64,000 bases of DNA from Streptomyces flavotricini (GTDB taxonomy: Bacteria > Actinomycetota > Actinomycetes > Streptomycetales > Streptomycetaceae). Shown here one piece after another: positions 26,106 through 33,443 of the stretch. The notes below the pieces were generated by a model, which was not told the DNA's origin, ran no database searches, and saw only the letters and a program-made list of their open reading frames with translations. Position 1 is the first letter of the stretch; every line of letters starts with the position of its first letter. The translations under genes and the position numbers were made by a program. The stretch is from positions 4,551,454 to 4,615,453 of the forward strand of contig NZ_JAINUL010000001.1 in assembly GCF_020639365.1 (NCBI RefSeq), read 5' to 3'.

Positions 26106-28373
26106 TCAACGGTCCACTGTCTCACCCGTGCCGGACGGCCCGGTGCTTTGCGGTCCGGTGTCCGGGGTCTCGTCACTCGGCTGCGTGCTCTCGTCGGCGG
26201 CCGCACGGGCCGCGATGCGCTTGCGGCTGGCGTACATCTTGATGCCCGCCAGGACGAGGAGGAGAACGCCGCCCGCGATGACGAGCATGACGGTCGGAGT
26301 GATCTCGGTGGCCTCCACGGTGAACTTGCGTGCCTTGCCGTAGGGCACGCCGTCCGTGGTGAAGAGCTGCGCGGTGACCTCGACGGGGCCGCTCGCGGTG
26401 GCGTTGGCGGTGAACTTGACCGTCTGGCTGTGCCCGCCCGTGACGGTCACTTCCTGCTCGGCCTGGCCGCTGTCGCCGAACATCAGGCGGGTCGGGTTGG
26501 CGGACTTCACGCGCAGGACGAGGTTGTGCACGTCCTGGACGAGGCTGTTCTGGACGCTGACCGGGATGGTCGCGCTGTGTCCGGACAGGGTGGCGTCGGA
26601 CTTGGGGACGACCTTGACCTTCTCGGTGAGACCGATCAGGTACTCCTGCACCTGCTCCCGGTAGAGCCGCGCCTCCTCGGGGCGGCCGCGCCAGGAAGTG
26701 GACATCTCGCGGTTGGTGGTGTTGCCGAAGGGGATCTCCACGCGGTCGGGCGCGCTGAGGATCACCTTGAAGTGGTCCAGGGTGTTCTGGGTGGTGCGGA
26801 TCTTCTCGAAGGCCGAGACCGGGAGCTCCGTCTTGCGCAGCGCCTCGGGGTACTGGCCGGCGCCCGGGACCTGGGTGTTGACGCCCGGGTCGGGCTTGGT
26901 CGCAGCCGCGGTGTCGAGGTCTGCCGGCTGGGTCCAGCGGCCCGCCTGCAGGCCCCGTACGGCGGCCGCCATCGATTGAGCCTGGCTGGTGGACGGCATC
27001 CGCTGCGGGGTGACGACGAAGCTGCGCTGGTTGTCGGTCTTCTGCAGGTTCAGGGCGAGGCTCTGGGCGAGGAAGCGCTGCACGGCCAGCGTGGCGTTCC
27101 CGGCGTTCAGCATGTCGCCCTCGAAAGCGGTGGACAGGTCGGCGTCGGCGACGACGGCCGTGGCGCCCGCCCCGATGGGACGGGCCGCGGAGGGCGTGTA
27201 GCCGAGGGCGCCGGTCTCCTGGAGGCTGTCGCTGCGCGTCAGGACGTTGTGGGCGCCCGCCGAGGTCGCCACGTTGACGATCGACGGGTCGATGGCCCCG
27301 TCCACGGGCCAGGAGAAGTCGGTGGACGGGGTGACGTGCAGGACGGTCTCCACGGCCTGCTTCGCCTTGTCGGTGGCCGGCCGCAGCTGACCGAGGGTGC
27401 CCGAGACGTCCTTGCCCTGGTGGGCGAGGGAGGCGATGTCGGGGTCGGCGAACGGCAGCGCGACGATCTTCTTGCCCTGGACCGCCGCCTCCAGGGCGCT
27501 CAGCCACTGCTCGGCGACGGCCTTGTTCTTGCCCTGGACGATCCGGCCGTCCGGCGTGCGGTACCGGTAGCCCTTGGTCATGGCATCGACCGTGTACAGC
27601 AGGTCGGGGTCGATGACCCAGGTGACGGGCAGGTCCTTGCCGAGGGCGACCATCTGCTGGAGGCGCCCGCCTGACTTGAGCTCATCGGCGAGGGAGTCGT
27701 CGAGGAAGACGGGGGTCTGCAGCTCGTCCGAGCCGGTCTCCGCCGTCACGTGCGTGGTGGAGATCAGCGGCCACAGGTACGTGAGCTGAGAGCGTTTGGC
27801 GGCGGCCTCGGGCTGCCAGGGGAGGAAGGTCCGCTTGATGCCGAGCACCTGCTCGTACTGGCGGCTTTCGGTCTCCCCGGACAGCGAGACGCCGAGCTGG
27901 TAGACGCCGTCCTTGTCCAGCTCCAGCTTGTTCACCGGGATGGTGAGGGTGAAGTCCTGCTTGACCTTGGACGGCAGCGAGGGGATCTTCACGGCGTAGG
28001 CCGGGTCGATCTCACCGGGGTCCGTGCCGGCCCGGAACCCGGCGCGTTCCGCGGCCTCGTCGATGGAGGCCCGGTCGCCCAGGGCGGGCCCGACCCGCAG
28101 CCCCACGTGCGCGCCCGTGATCGTCTCCCGGCCGTTGTTGACCACGGTGCCGGAGATGGTGAGCGTGTCGCCCTTGACCGGGGCCGCGGGAGCCATACCG
28201 TCCAGCTGTACGTCGACGGTACCCGCCTCGGCGGCCTGGGCGGCCTGTGGGGCGGGTGAGTAGACCAGAGCGGCGAGCACGGGGGTCCCGGCCAGCAGAA
28301 CGACTGCGCGCCGCAGCCAGCGGCGCCGGGCAGGTGCGGGGGGTGCCCCCTGGATGTCTGCCGCCTCGGCCAC
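26106..28373 (-). CDS. DUF6049 family secreted/membrane-anchored protein
   Basis: A 755-residue protein from GTG. The N-terminus has a signal peptide (RRRWLRRAVVLLAGTPVLAALV, cleavage probably near AQAAEA about residue 48). A long external region follows with VDVQLDGMAPAAPVKGDTLTISGTVVNNG (a beta-sandwich-like start), and a single C-terminal membrane segment lies near 700 (TVMLVIAGGVLLLVLAGIKMY) with a basic cytoplasmic tail. This architecture and position upstream of murJ are conserved in actinobacteria (DUF6049). The function is unknown; the operon suggests cell-wall assembly. Confidence 0.85.
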   Translation of the reverse strand: MAEAADIQGAPPAPARRRWLRRAVVLLAGTPVLAALVYSPAPQAAQAAEAGTVDVQLDGMAPAAPVKGDTLTISGTVVNNGRETITGAHVGLRVGPALGDRASIDEAAERAGFRAGTDPGEIDPAYAVKIPSLPSKVKQDFTLTIPVNKLELDKDGVYQLGVSLSGETESRQYEQVLGIKRTFLPWQPEAAAKRSQLTYLWPLISTTHVTAETGSDELQTPVFLDDSLADELKSGGRLQQMVALGKDLPVTWVIDPDLLYTVDAMTKGYRYRTPDGRIVQGKNKAVAEQWLSALEAAVQGKKIVALPFADPDIASLAHQGKDVSGTLGQLRPATDKAKQAVETVLHVTPSTDFSWPVDGAIDPSIVNVATSAGAHNVLTRSDSLQETGALGYTPSAARPIGAGATAVVADADLSTAFEGDMLNAGNATLAVQRFLAQSLALNLQKTDNQRSFVVTPQRMPSTSQAQSMAAAVRGLQAGRWTQPADLDTAAATKPDPGVNTQVPGAGQYPEALRKTELPVSAFEKIRTTQNTLDHFKVILSAPDRVEIPFGNTTNREMSTSWRGRPEEARLYREQVQEYLIGLTEKVKVVPKSDATLSGHSATIPVSVQNSLVQDVHNLVLRVKSANPTRLMFGDSGQAEQEVTVTGGHSQTVKFTANATASGPVEVTAQLFTTDGVPYGKARKFTVEATEITPTVMLVIAGGVLLLVLAGIKMYASRKRIAARAAADESTQPSDETPDTGPQSTGPSGTGETVDR

Positions 28374-28559
28374 GCGCTAGCCCGTCCCTCGAAGTGTCAG
28401 TGGTCGTCGTATGTGCGTCCACGAATGGTAACGAGGTGCGCTGTGCGCGAGTGCCGCGCCTTGCTCCACATGATCGGGGGCCGCCCCGGCGGCGCCGCGT
28501 GCCGGGGTGCCCACAAACAGGGAAGCCCGCGCCGGGCGGGGCACGTACCCTTTTCTGTT
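28374..28559. other. Divergent promoter region of the DUF6049-murJ run and cca
   Basis: This 186-bp gap separates divergent genes and must hold promoters in both directions. I see no strong consensus pair. An upstream extension of the cca frame covers it but lacks homology. Confidence 0.4.
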
Positions 28560-30002
28560 GTGCCGAACGCCAACGAAGACAACCCCAGTGCCCTGAGTCA
28601 GGTGCAGCGCCGCGCGGTCAGTGAACTGCTGCGGGTCGCCCCTGTCGCCGACGAGCTCGGCCGCCGGTTCCAGGAGGCCGGCTACCGCCTTGCCCTGGTC
28701 GGCGGGTCCGTACGCGATGCGCTGCTCGGGCGTCTCGGCAACGACCTCGACTTCACCACCGACGCCCGCCCCGAGGCCGTCCTGAAGATCGTCCGGCCGT
28801 GGGCCGACTCGGTCTGGGACGTCGGCATCGCCTTCGGCACCGTCGGAGCCCAGAAAGAGGGCTTCCAGATCGAGGTGACCACGTACCGATCGGAGTCGTA
28901 CGACCGCACCTCGCGCAAGCCGGAGGTGTCCTACGGGGACTCGATCGAGGAGGACCTGGTCCGCCGGGACTTCACCGTGAACGCGATGGCCGTCGCGCTC
29001 CCCGAGAAGGAGTTCGTGGACCCCCACGGGGGCCTGGAAGACCTCCAGGCGGGCGTTCTGCGCACCCCCGGCACCCCGGAGGACTCCTTCTCCGACGACC
29101 CGCTGCGGATGCTGCGCGCGGCGCGCTTCGCCGCGCAGCTCGACTTCGAGGTCGCTCCCGAGGTCGTGGCGGCGATGAAGGCGATGTCGGACCGGATCGA
29201 GATCGTCTCGGCGGAGCGGGTGCAGGGCGAGCTGAACAAGCTGCTGCTGTCCGCGCACCCCCGCAAGGGCCTGGGCCTGCTCGTCGACACCGGGCTGGCC
29301 GATCATGTGCTGCCCGAGCTGCCCGCCCTGCGGCTGGAGAGTGACGAGCACCACCGGCACAAGGACGTCTACGACCACTCGCTGATCGTGCTGGAGCAGG
29401 CCATCGCGCTGGAGCACGACGGCCCGGACCTGGTGCTGAGGCTGGCGGCCCTGCTCCACGACATCGGCAAGCCGCGCACCCGCCGGTTCGAGAGCGACGG
29501 CCGGGTCTCCTTCCACCACCACGAAGTGGTGGGCGCGAAGATGACCAAGAAGCGCATGACCGCGCTGAAGTACTCCAACGACATGGTCAAGGACGTGTCC
29601 CGGCTGGTGGAGCTGCACCTGCGCTTCCACGGCTACGGGGACGGCGAGTGGACCGACTCCGCGGTGCGGCGCTACGTCCGCGACGCCGGCCCGCTCCTGG
29701 ACCGCCTGCACAAGCTCACCCGGTCCGACTGCACCACGCGCAACAAGCGAAAGGCCAATGCCCTCTCCCGCACCTACGACGGCCTGGAGGAGCGCATCGC
29801 GCAGCTTCAGGAGCAGGAGGAGCTCGACGCCATCAGGCCCGACCTGGACGGAAACGAGATCATGCAGGTCCTGGGCGTCGGTCCCGGGCCGGTGATCGGC
29901 AAGGCCTACGCGTTCCTGCTGGAGCTGCGGCTGGAGAACGGTCCGATGGAACGCGACGCCGCGGTCGCCGCTCTCAAGGAGTGGTGGGCGGCACAGGCCT
30001 GA
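28560..30002 (+). CDS. cca: CCA tRNA nucleotidyltransferase / poly(A) polymerase family
   Basis: A 480-residue nucleotidyltransferase from the GTG at 28560 (VPNANEDNPSALSQVQRRAV). The polymerase head has LVGGSVRDALLGRLGNDLDFTTDARPE (GG motif and catalytic DxD), then EDLVRRDFTVNAMAVALPEKEFVDPHGGLEDL and the basic RMLRAARFAAQLDF template motif. An HD domain follows (LLHDIGKPRTRRF with HHHE), present in many actinobacterial CCA enzymes. It adds or repairs the CCA end of tRNA. It ends 8 bp before the 40-bp palindrome with parS site 6. Confidence 0.94.
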   Translation: MPNANEDNPSALSQVQRRAVSELLRVAPVADELGRRFQEAGYRLALVGGSVRDALLGRLGNDLDFTTDARPEAVLKIVRPWADSVWDVGIAFGTVGAQKEGFQIEVTTYRSESYDRTSRKPEVSYGDSIEEDLVRRDFTVNAMAVALPEKEFVDPHGGLEDLQAGVLRTPGTPEDSFSDDPLRMLRAARFAAQLDFEVAPEVVAAMKAMSDRIEIVSAERVQGELNKLLLSAHPRKGLGLLVDTGLADHVLPELPALRLESDEHHRHKDVYDHSLIVLEQAIALEHDGPDLVLRLAALLHDIGKPRTRRFESDGRVSFHHHEVVGAKMTKKRMTALKYSNDMVKDVSRLVELHLRFHGYGDGEWTDSAVRRYVRDAGPLLDRLHKLTRSDCTTRNKRKANALSRTYDGLEERIAQLQEQEELDAIRPDLDGNEIMQVLGVGPGPVIGKAYAFLLELRLENGPMERDAAVAALKEWWAAQA

Positions 30003-30010
30003 TCCGCAGG

Positions 30011-30050
30011 CGGCCGGGTCGATGTTTCACGTGAAACATCGACCCGGCCG
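30011..30050. terminator. Perfect 40-bp palindromic bidirectional terminator containing parS
   Basis: The 20-bp half-site starting CGGCCGGGTCGATG is followed directly by its exact reverse complement. The centre of the palindrome is parS site 6 (30023-30038). It lies between cca (ends 30002) and the convergent MFS gene (ends 30065), where a shared terminator is expected. With no unpaired bases the loop must form from the central CACGTG. Confidence 0.85.
30023..30038. promoter_or_regulatory. parS: parS site 6, centre of a 40-bp palindrome
   Basis: Perfect TGTTTCACGTGAAACA flanked on each side by 12 bp that are also complementary to each other. Confidence 0.97.
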
Positions 30051-30064
30051 ACGCATCGGACGCG

Positions 30065-31345
30065 TCACGATTGCGCTCCCCGGCGCCTCAGGTAGACCGC
30101 CGTCACCGCGTAGAGGACGGACACGCTCACGATCAGCGTGACGGACCGCCCGTCCGGGGGGAGCATCAATGCGGCCACGGCGGCCGCGCCCACGAAAGCG
30201 ATGTTGAAGAGCACGTCGTAGACGGAGAAGACCCGGCCGCGGAAGTCGTCGTCCACATGGGACTGGATGGCCGTGTCGGTGCAGATCTTCGCGCCCTGGG
30301 TGGCGAGGCCCAGCACGAAGGCCGCGACCAGCATCGGTCCGGGCCTGAAGAACAGCCCGAGCGGGGGCACCAGGACGGCTGCCCCGGCGGAGCAGGCCGT
30401 GATCCAGCCTCGGGTCCCCAGCCGGCCCACCATCCAGGGGGTGACGACGGCGGCCGCGAAGAACCCGGCCCCGGAGACGCCGACCGCGATGCCCAGCAGG
30501 GCGAGGCCGGCGGACTCGCTGTCCGACCAGGAGTACCGGCAGAGCATGAGCAGCGTCACGAACAGGGCCCCGTAGCAGAAGCGCATCAGGGTCATGGCGG
30601 TGAGCGTCTGGGCCGCCTCGCGCCGGGAAGCCAGGTGTCGCAGCCCCTCGACCATGCCCCGGACGGTCAGGGCTATCCCCTGGGCCACCGAGGGGTGGAC
30701 CCGTCCGGCGGGATGGTCCGGGCCGAGCAGGCCCACGGCCAGGCGCAGGGAGACCAGGGCCGCGCACAGGTAGAGCCCGGCGCCGAGCAGCACTACCAGG
30801 GCGTTGGAGTCGGAGGCCAGCACCCGGACGAGGAACGCGAGTCCCCCGCCGGCGACCGCCGCGAGCGTCCCGGCCGTGGGGGAGAGCGAGTTGGCGGTGA
30901 CCAGCTGTGCGGGGGCGACGACGCGGGGCAGGGAGGCGGCGAGCCCGGCCAGAACGAAGCGGTTGACGGCGGTGACCGACAGGGCGGAGGCGTAGAAGAG
31001 CCAGTCGGGGACCTGCGCGACGATCAGCAGGCCGGTGACGCAGGCCAGGACCGCCCGCAGCAGGTTGCCGAAGAGGAAGACCTGGCGGCGGCGCCAGCGG
31101 TCGAGCAGTACCCCGGCGAAGGGGCCGATCAGCGAGTACGGCAGCAGCAGGACCGCCATGGCCGAGGCGATGGCCGCGGGCGAGGTCTGCTTCTCGGGGG
31201 AGAACACCACGTACGTGGCGAGCGCCACCTGGTACACGCCGTCGGCGGCCTGGGAGAGCAGCCGTACGGCGAGAAGGTTGCGGAAGTCCCTCAGGCGCAG
31301 GAGTACGCGCAGATCACCTACGACAGGCATGAGGGCAAGGGTCAC
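30065..31345 (-). CDS. MFS transporter
   Basis: A 426-residue major-facilitator protein with about 12 hydrophobic segments. The first loop shows RLLSQAADGVYQVALATYVVFS, and the cytoplasmic loop GPFAGVLLDRWRRRQVFLFGNLLRA is the MFS signature. The substrate is not recognisable; this arrangement resembles drug-export or MFS_3-type proteins. The ATG five codons inside (position 31330) is an alternative start. Neither start has a ribosome binding site, because the ino1 terminator stem ends 6 bp upstream of the first codon. Translation could be leaderless. Confidence 0.85.
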   Translation of the reverse strand: MTLALMPVVGDLRVLLRLRDFRNLLAVRLLSQAADGVYQVALATYVVFSPEKQTSPAAIASAMAVLLLPYSLIGPFAGVLLDRWRRRQVFLFGNLLRAVLACVTGLLIVAQVPDWLFYASALSVTAVNRFVLAGLAASLPRVVAPAQLVTANSLSPTAGTLAAVAGGGLAFLVRVLASDSNALVVLLGAGLYLCAALVSLRLAVGLLGPDHPAGRVHPSVAQGIALTVRGMVEGLRHLASRREAAQTLTAMTLMRFCYGALFVTLLMLCRYSWSDSESAGLALLGIAVGVSGAGFFAAAVVTPWMVGRLGTRGWITACSAGAAVLVPPLGLFFRPGPMLVAAFVLGLATQGAKICTDTAIQSHVDDDFRGRVFSVYDVLFNIAFVGAAAVAALMLPPDGRSVTLIVSVSVLYAVTAVYLRRRGAQS

Positions 31346-31350
31346 ATACG

Positions 31351-31387
31351 CGGAGGGTCCCCGGGCACATTGCCCGGGGACCCTCCG
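31351..31387 (-). terminator. ino1 terminator
   Basis: A perfect 17-bp stem, starting CGGAGGGTCCCCGGGCA on the plus strand, with a 3-nt CAT loop, 48 bp past the ino1 stop. It sits directly in front of the MFS start codon. Confidence 0.9.
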
Positions 31388-31435
31388 CGGAAGAACGGTC
31401 GAAGACCAGGTGTCCGAAGACCCGTGGGGTCCGAC

Positions 31436-32518
31436 TTAGCGCTCGACCTCGCCCTTGATGAACTTCTCGACGTTGGCCAGCGCCTCGTCGTCGAAGTACT
31501 GCACCGGCGGGGACTTCATGAAGTAGCTCGAAGCCGACAGGATCGGGCCACCGATGCCGCGGTCCTTGGCGATCTTCGCGGCGCGCAGGGCGTCGATGAT
31601 GACACCGGCGGAGTTCGGGGAGTCCCACACCTCGAGCTTGTACTCGAGGTTCAGCGGGACGTCGCCGAAGGCGCGGCCTTCGAGGCGGACGTAGGCCCAC
31701 TTGCGGTCGTCGAGCCACGCCACGTAGTCGGACGGGCCGATGTGGACGTTCTTCTCGCCGAGCTCGCGGTCGGGGATCTGCGAGGTGACGGCCTGCGTCT
31801 TGGAGATCTTCTTCGACTCCAGGCGGTCGCGCTCCAGCATGTTCTTGAAGTCCATGTTGCCGCCGACGTTGAGCTGCATGGTGCGCTCAAGACGGACACC
31901 GCGGTCCTCGAACAGCTTGGCCATCACGCGGTGCGTGATGGTGGCGCCGACCTGCGACTTGATGTCGTCGCCGACGATCGGGACACCGGCCTCGGTGAAC
32001 TTGTCGGCCCACTCCTTGGTGCCGGCGATGAAGACCGGGAGGGCGTTGACGAAGGCGACCTTGGCGTCGATGGCGCACTGGGCGTAGAACTTCGCCGCTG
32101 CCTCGGAGCCGACGGGCAGGTAGCAGACCAGAACGTCGACCTCGCGGTCCTTGAGGACCTGGACCACGTCGACCGGAGCCTCGGCGGACTCCTCGATCGT
32201 CATGCGGTAGTACTTACCCAGGCCGTCCAGGGTGTGGCCGCGCTGCACGGTCACGCCCGTGTTGGGGACGTCGCAGATCTTGATGGTGTTGTTCTCGCTG
32301 GCGCCGATGGCGTCCGAAAGGTCGAGGCCGACCTTCTTCGCGTCGACGTCGAACGCGGCGACGAACTCGACGTCGCCCACGTGGTAGTCGCCGAACTGGA
32401 CGTGCATCAGACCGGGGACCTTGGCCGCCGGGTCGGCGTCCTTGTAGTACTCGACGCCCTGCACCAGCGAGGCGGCGCAGTTGCCCACGCCGACGATGGC
32501 TACGCGAACCGAACCCAT
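31436..32518 (-). CDS. ino1: Inositol-3-phosphate synthase
   Basis: NAD-dependent isomerase turning glucose 6-phosphate into 1L-myo-inositol 1-phosphate, the precursor of mycothiol and phosphatidylinositol. It is 360 residues from the ATG at 32516-32518 (MGSVRVAIVGVGNCAASLVQG, the NAD site); an AGGGAGCAA ribosome binding site supports this start over the longer frame. Family motifs include LNVGGNMDFKNML and KLEVWDSPNSAGVIIDALR. It lies 49 bp after the padR gene on the same strand, so PadR may co-regulate it. Confidence 0.95.
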   Translation of the reverse strand: MGSVRVAIVGVGNCAASLVQGVEYYKDADPAAKVPGLMHVQFGDYHVGDVEFVAAFDVDAKKVGLDLSDAIGASENNTIKICDVPNTGVTVQRGHTLDGLGKYYRMTIEESAEAPVDVVQVLKDREVDVLVCYLPVGSEAAAKFYAQCAIDAKVAFVNALPVFIAGTKEWADKFTEAGVPIVGDDIKSQVGATITHRVMAKLFEDRGVRLERTMQLNVGGNMDFKNMLERDRLESKKISKTQAVTSQIPDRELGEKNVHIGPSDYVAWLDDRKWAYVRLEGRAFGDVPLNLEYKLEVWDSPNSAGVIIDALRAAKIAKDRGIGGPILSASSYFMKSPPVQYFDDEALANVEKFIKGEVER

Positions 32519-32567
32519 TCCGGTTGCTCCCTGTTCGTTCTTGGACGAGGCCTGCGAGATGCAGGCC

Positions 32568-33170
32568 TCACTTTGCAGTTTCGTCGGGCGGACCGGGTCG
32601 TCTCCGATCCCGTCCCGCCCGCTCACTCTCGATGAGCTCGTTCAGCCAGCGCACTTCGCGCTCCACGGACTCCATACCGTGCCGCTGCAGCTCAAGCGTG
32701 TAGTCGTCGAGGCGCTCCCGCGTACGGGCGAGTGAGGCGCGCATCTTCTCCAGGCGCTCCTCCAGCCGGCTGCGACGGCCCTCCAGGACCCGCATGCGCA
32801 CTTCCCGCTCGGTCTGACCGAAGAAGGCGAAGCGGGCGGCGAAGGACTCGTCCTCCCAGGCGTCGGGGCCCGTGTGGGACAGGAGCTCCTCGAAGTGCTC
32901 CTTGCCCGCCGCCGTCAACCGGTAGACGATCTTGGCGCGGCGCCCTGCGAGTGAAGTGGCGAGAGCGTCTTCCGGGGCGTTGCCCGGTTCTTCGATCAAC
33001 CAGCCGTTGGCGACCAACGTCTTGAGGCAGGGATAGAGCGTCCCGTAACTGAACGCCCGGAACACCCCCAGGGAGGTGTTGAGCCGCTTGCGGAGCTCGT
33101 ACCCGTGCATGGGGGATTCGCGAAGCAGGCCGAGGACGGCGAACTCGAGGATGCCTGAGCGCCTGCTCAT
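32568..33170 (-). CDS. PadR family transcriptional regulator
   Basis: A 200-residue regulator from the ATG at 33168-33170 (MSRRSGILEFAVLGLLRESPMHGYELRKRL), preceded by GGCAGGCGG. The PadR winged helix is at 1-90, including FRAFSYGTLYPCLKTLVANGWL. A long C-terminal coiled-coil (about 130-185, RRSRLEERLEKMRASLARTRERLDDY) marks the larger PadR class. A 21-bp palindrome in the promoter is the likely operator. It precedes ino1 on the same strand, which makes inositol or mycothiol supply a candidate target. The effector is unknown. Confidence 0.9.
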   Translation of the reverse strand: MSRRSGILEFAVLGLLRESPMHGYELRKRLNTSLGVFRAFSYGTLYPCLKTLVANGWLIEEPGNAPEDALATSLAGRRAKIVYRLTAAGKEHFEELLSHTGPDAWEDESFAARFAFFGQTEREVRMRVLEGRRSRLEERLEKMRASLARTRERLDDYTLELQRHGMESVEREVRWLNELIESERAGRDRRRPGPPDETAK

Positions 33171-33197
33171 CCGCCTGCCTCTCCCTCGCCCCTGAGT

Positions 33198-33231
33198 TTT
33201 ATACCGAGCTGATGTATCGGCTCGATACATC
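33198..33231 (-). promoter_or_regulatory. padR promoter with palindromic operator
   Basis: A perfect 9-bp inverted repeat, GATGTATCG and CGATACATC separated by GCT (33211-33231), lies 7 bp upstream of a TATAAA -10 box on the minus strand (complement of 33198-33203). The dyad therefore covers the spacer and -35 region. ATGT/ACAT ends are typical of PadR operators, so autoregulation is likely. Confidence 0.75.
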
Positions 33232-33373
33232 CAGACGATAGAACGGGCCGTCTTCGACGACAAGGGGTGGCGTGGTGACCGGCGTCACATCACTAATTCG
33301 CACGAACCGAGTTGCCTGATTTGGGGTGAACTTCGGCACTGTTCGGGTTTTGAGCGTGCGTAGTCTGTGGGCC

Positions 33374-33436
33374 ATGACAACGGGGGAACCGGAATTCACC
33401 TGCCGCTTCCAGGCCACTCGCCTGCCCGAGGAGTAG
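33374..33436 (+). CDS. Possible 20-residue leader peptide upstream of the penicillin-binding protein
   Basis: An ATG at 33374 opens a 20-codon frame (MTTGEPEFTCRFQATRLPEE) ending in TAG, 7 bp before the penicillin-binding protein start. A TAGTCT hexamer (33361-33366) lies 7 bp upstream of the ATG, which would place the transcription start at or next to the ATG and make the message leaderless. Its last codons (GAGGAG) supply the ribosome binding site of the next gene. It is too short to recognise by homology and could be chance. Confidence 0.35.
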   Translation: MTTGEPEFTCRFQATRLPEE

Positions 33437-33443
33437 TCGTTCG

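Larger units (their letters stand above)
33171..33443. other. padR-penicillin-binding-protein divergent region
   Basis: This 273-bp gap holds the padR promoter and operator near its left end, and a possible leaderless small ORF near its right end (33374-33436), each listed separately. The middle (33232-33360) has lower GC content than its surroundings and must contain the promoter of the penicillin-binding protein gene. Confidence 0.5.

Noticed and set aside
22115..26242. A 1375-codon plus-strand open frame opposite the pseudokinase and murJ genes
   Set aside because: Its composition (Gly/Ala/Arg/Val/His, no domains) is that of an antisense shadow of a GC-rich gene. The opposite strand encodes clear MurJ motifs.
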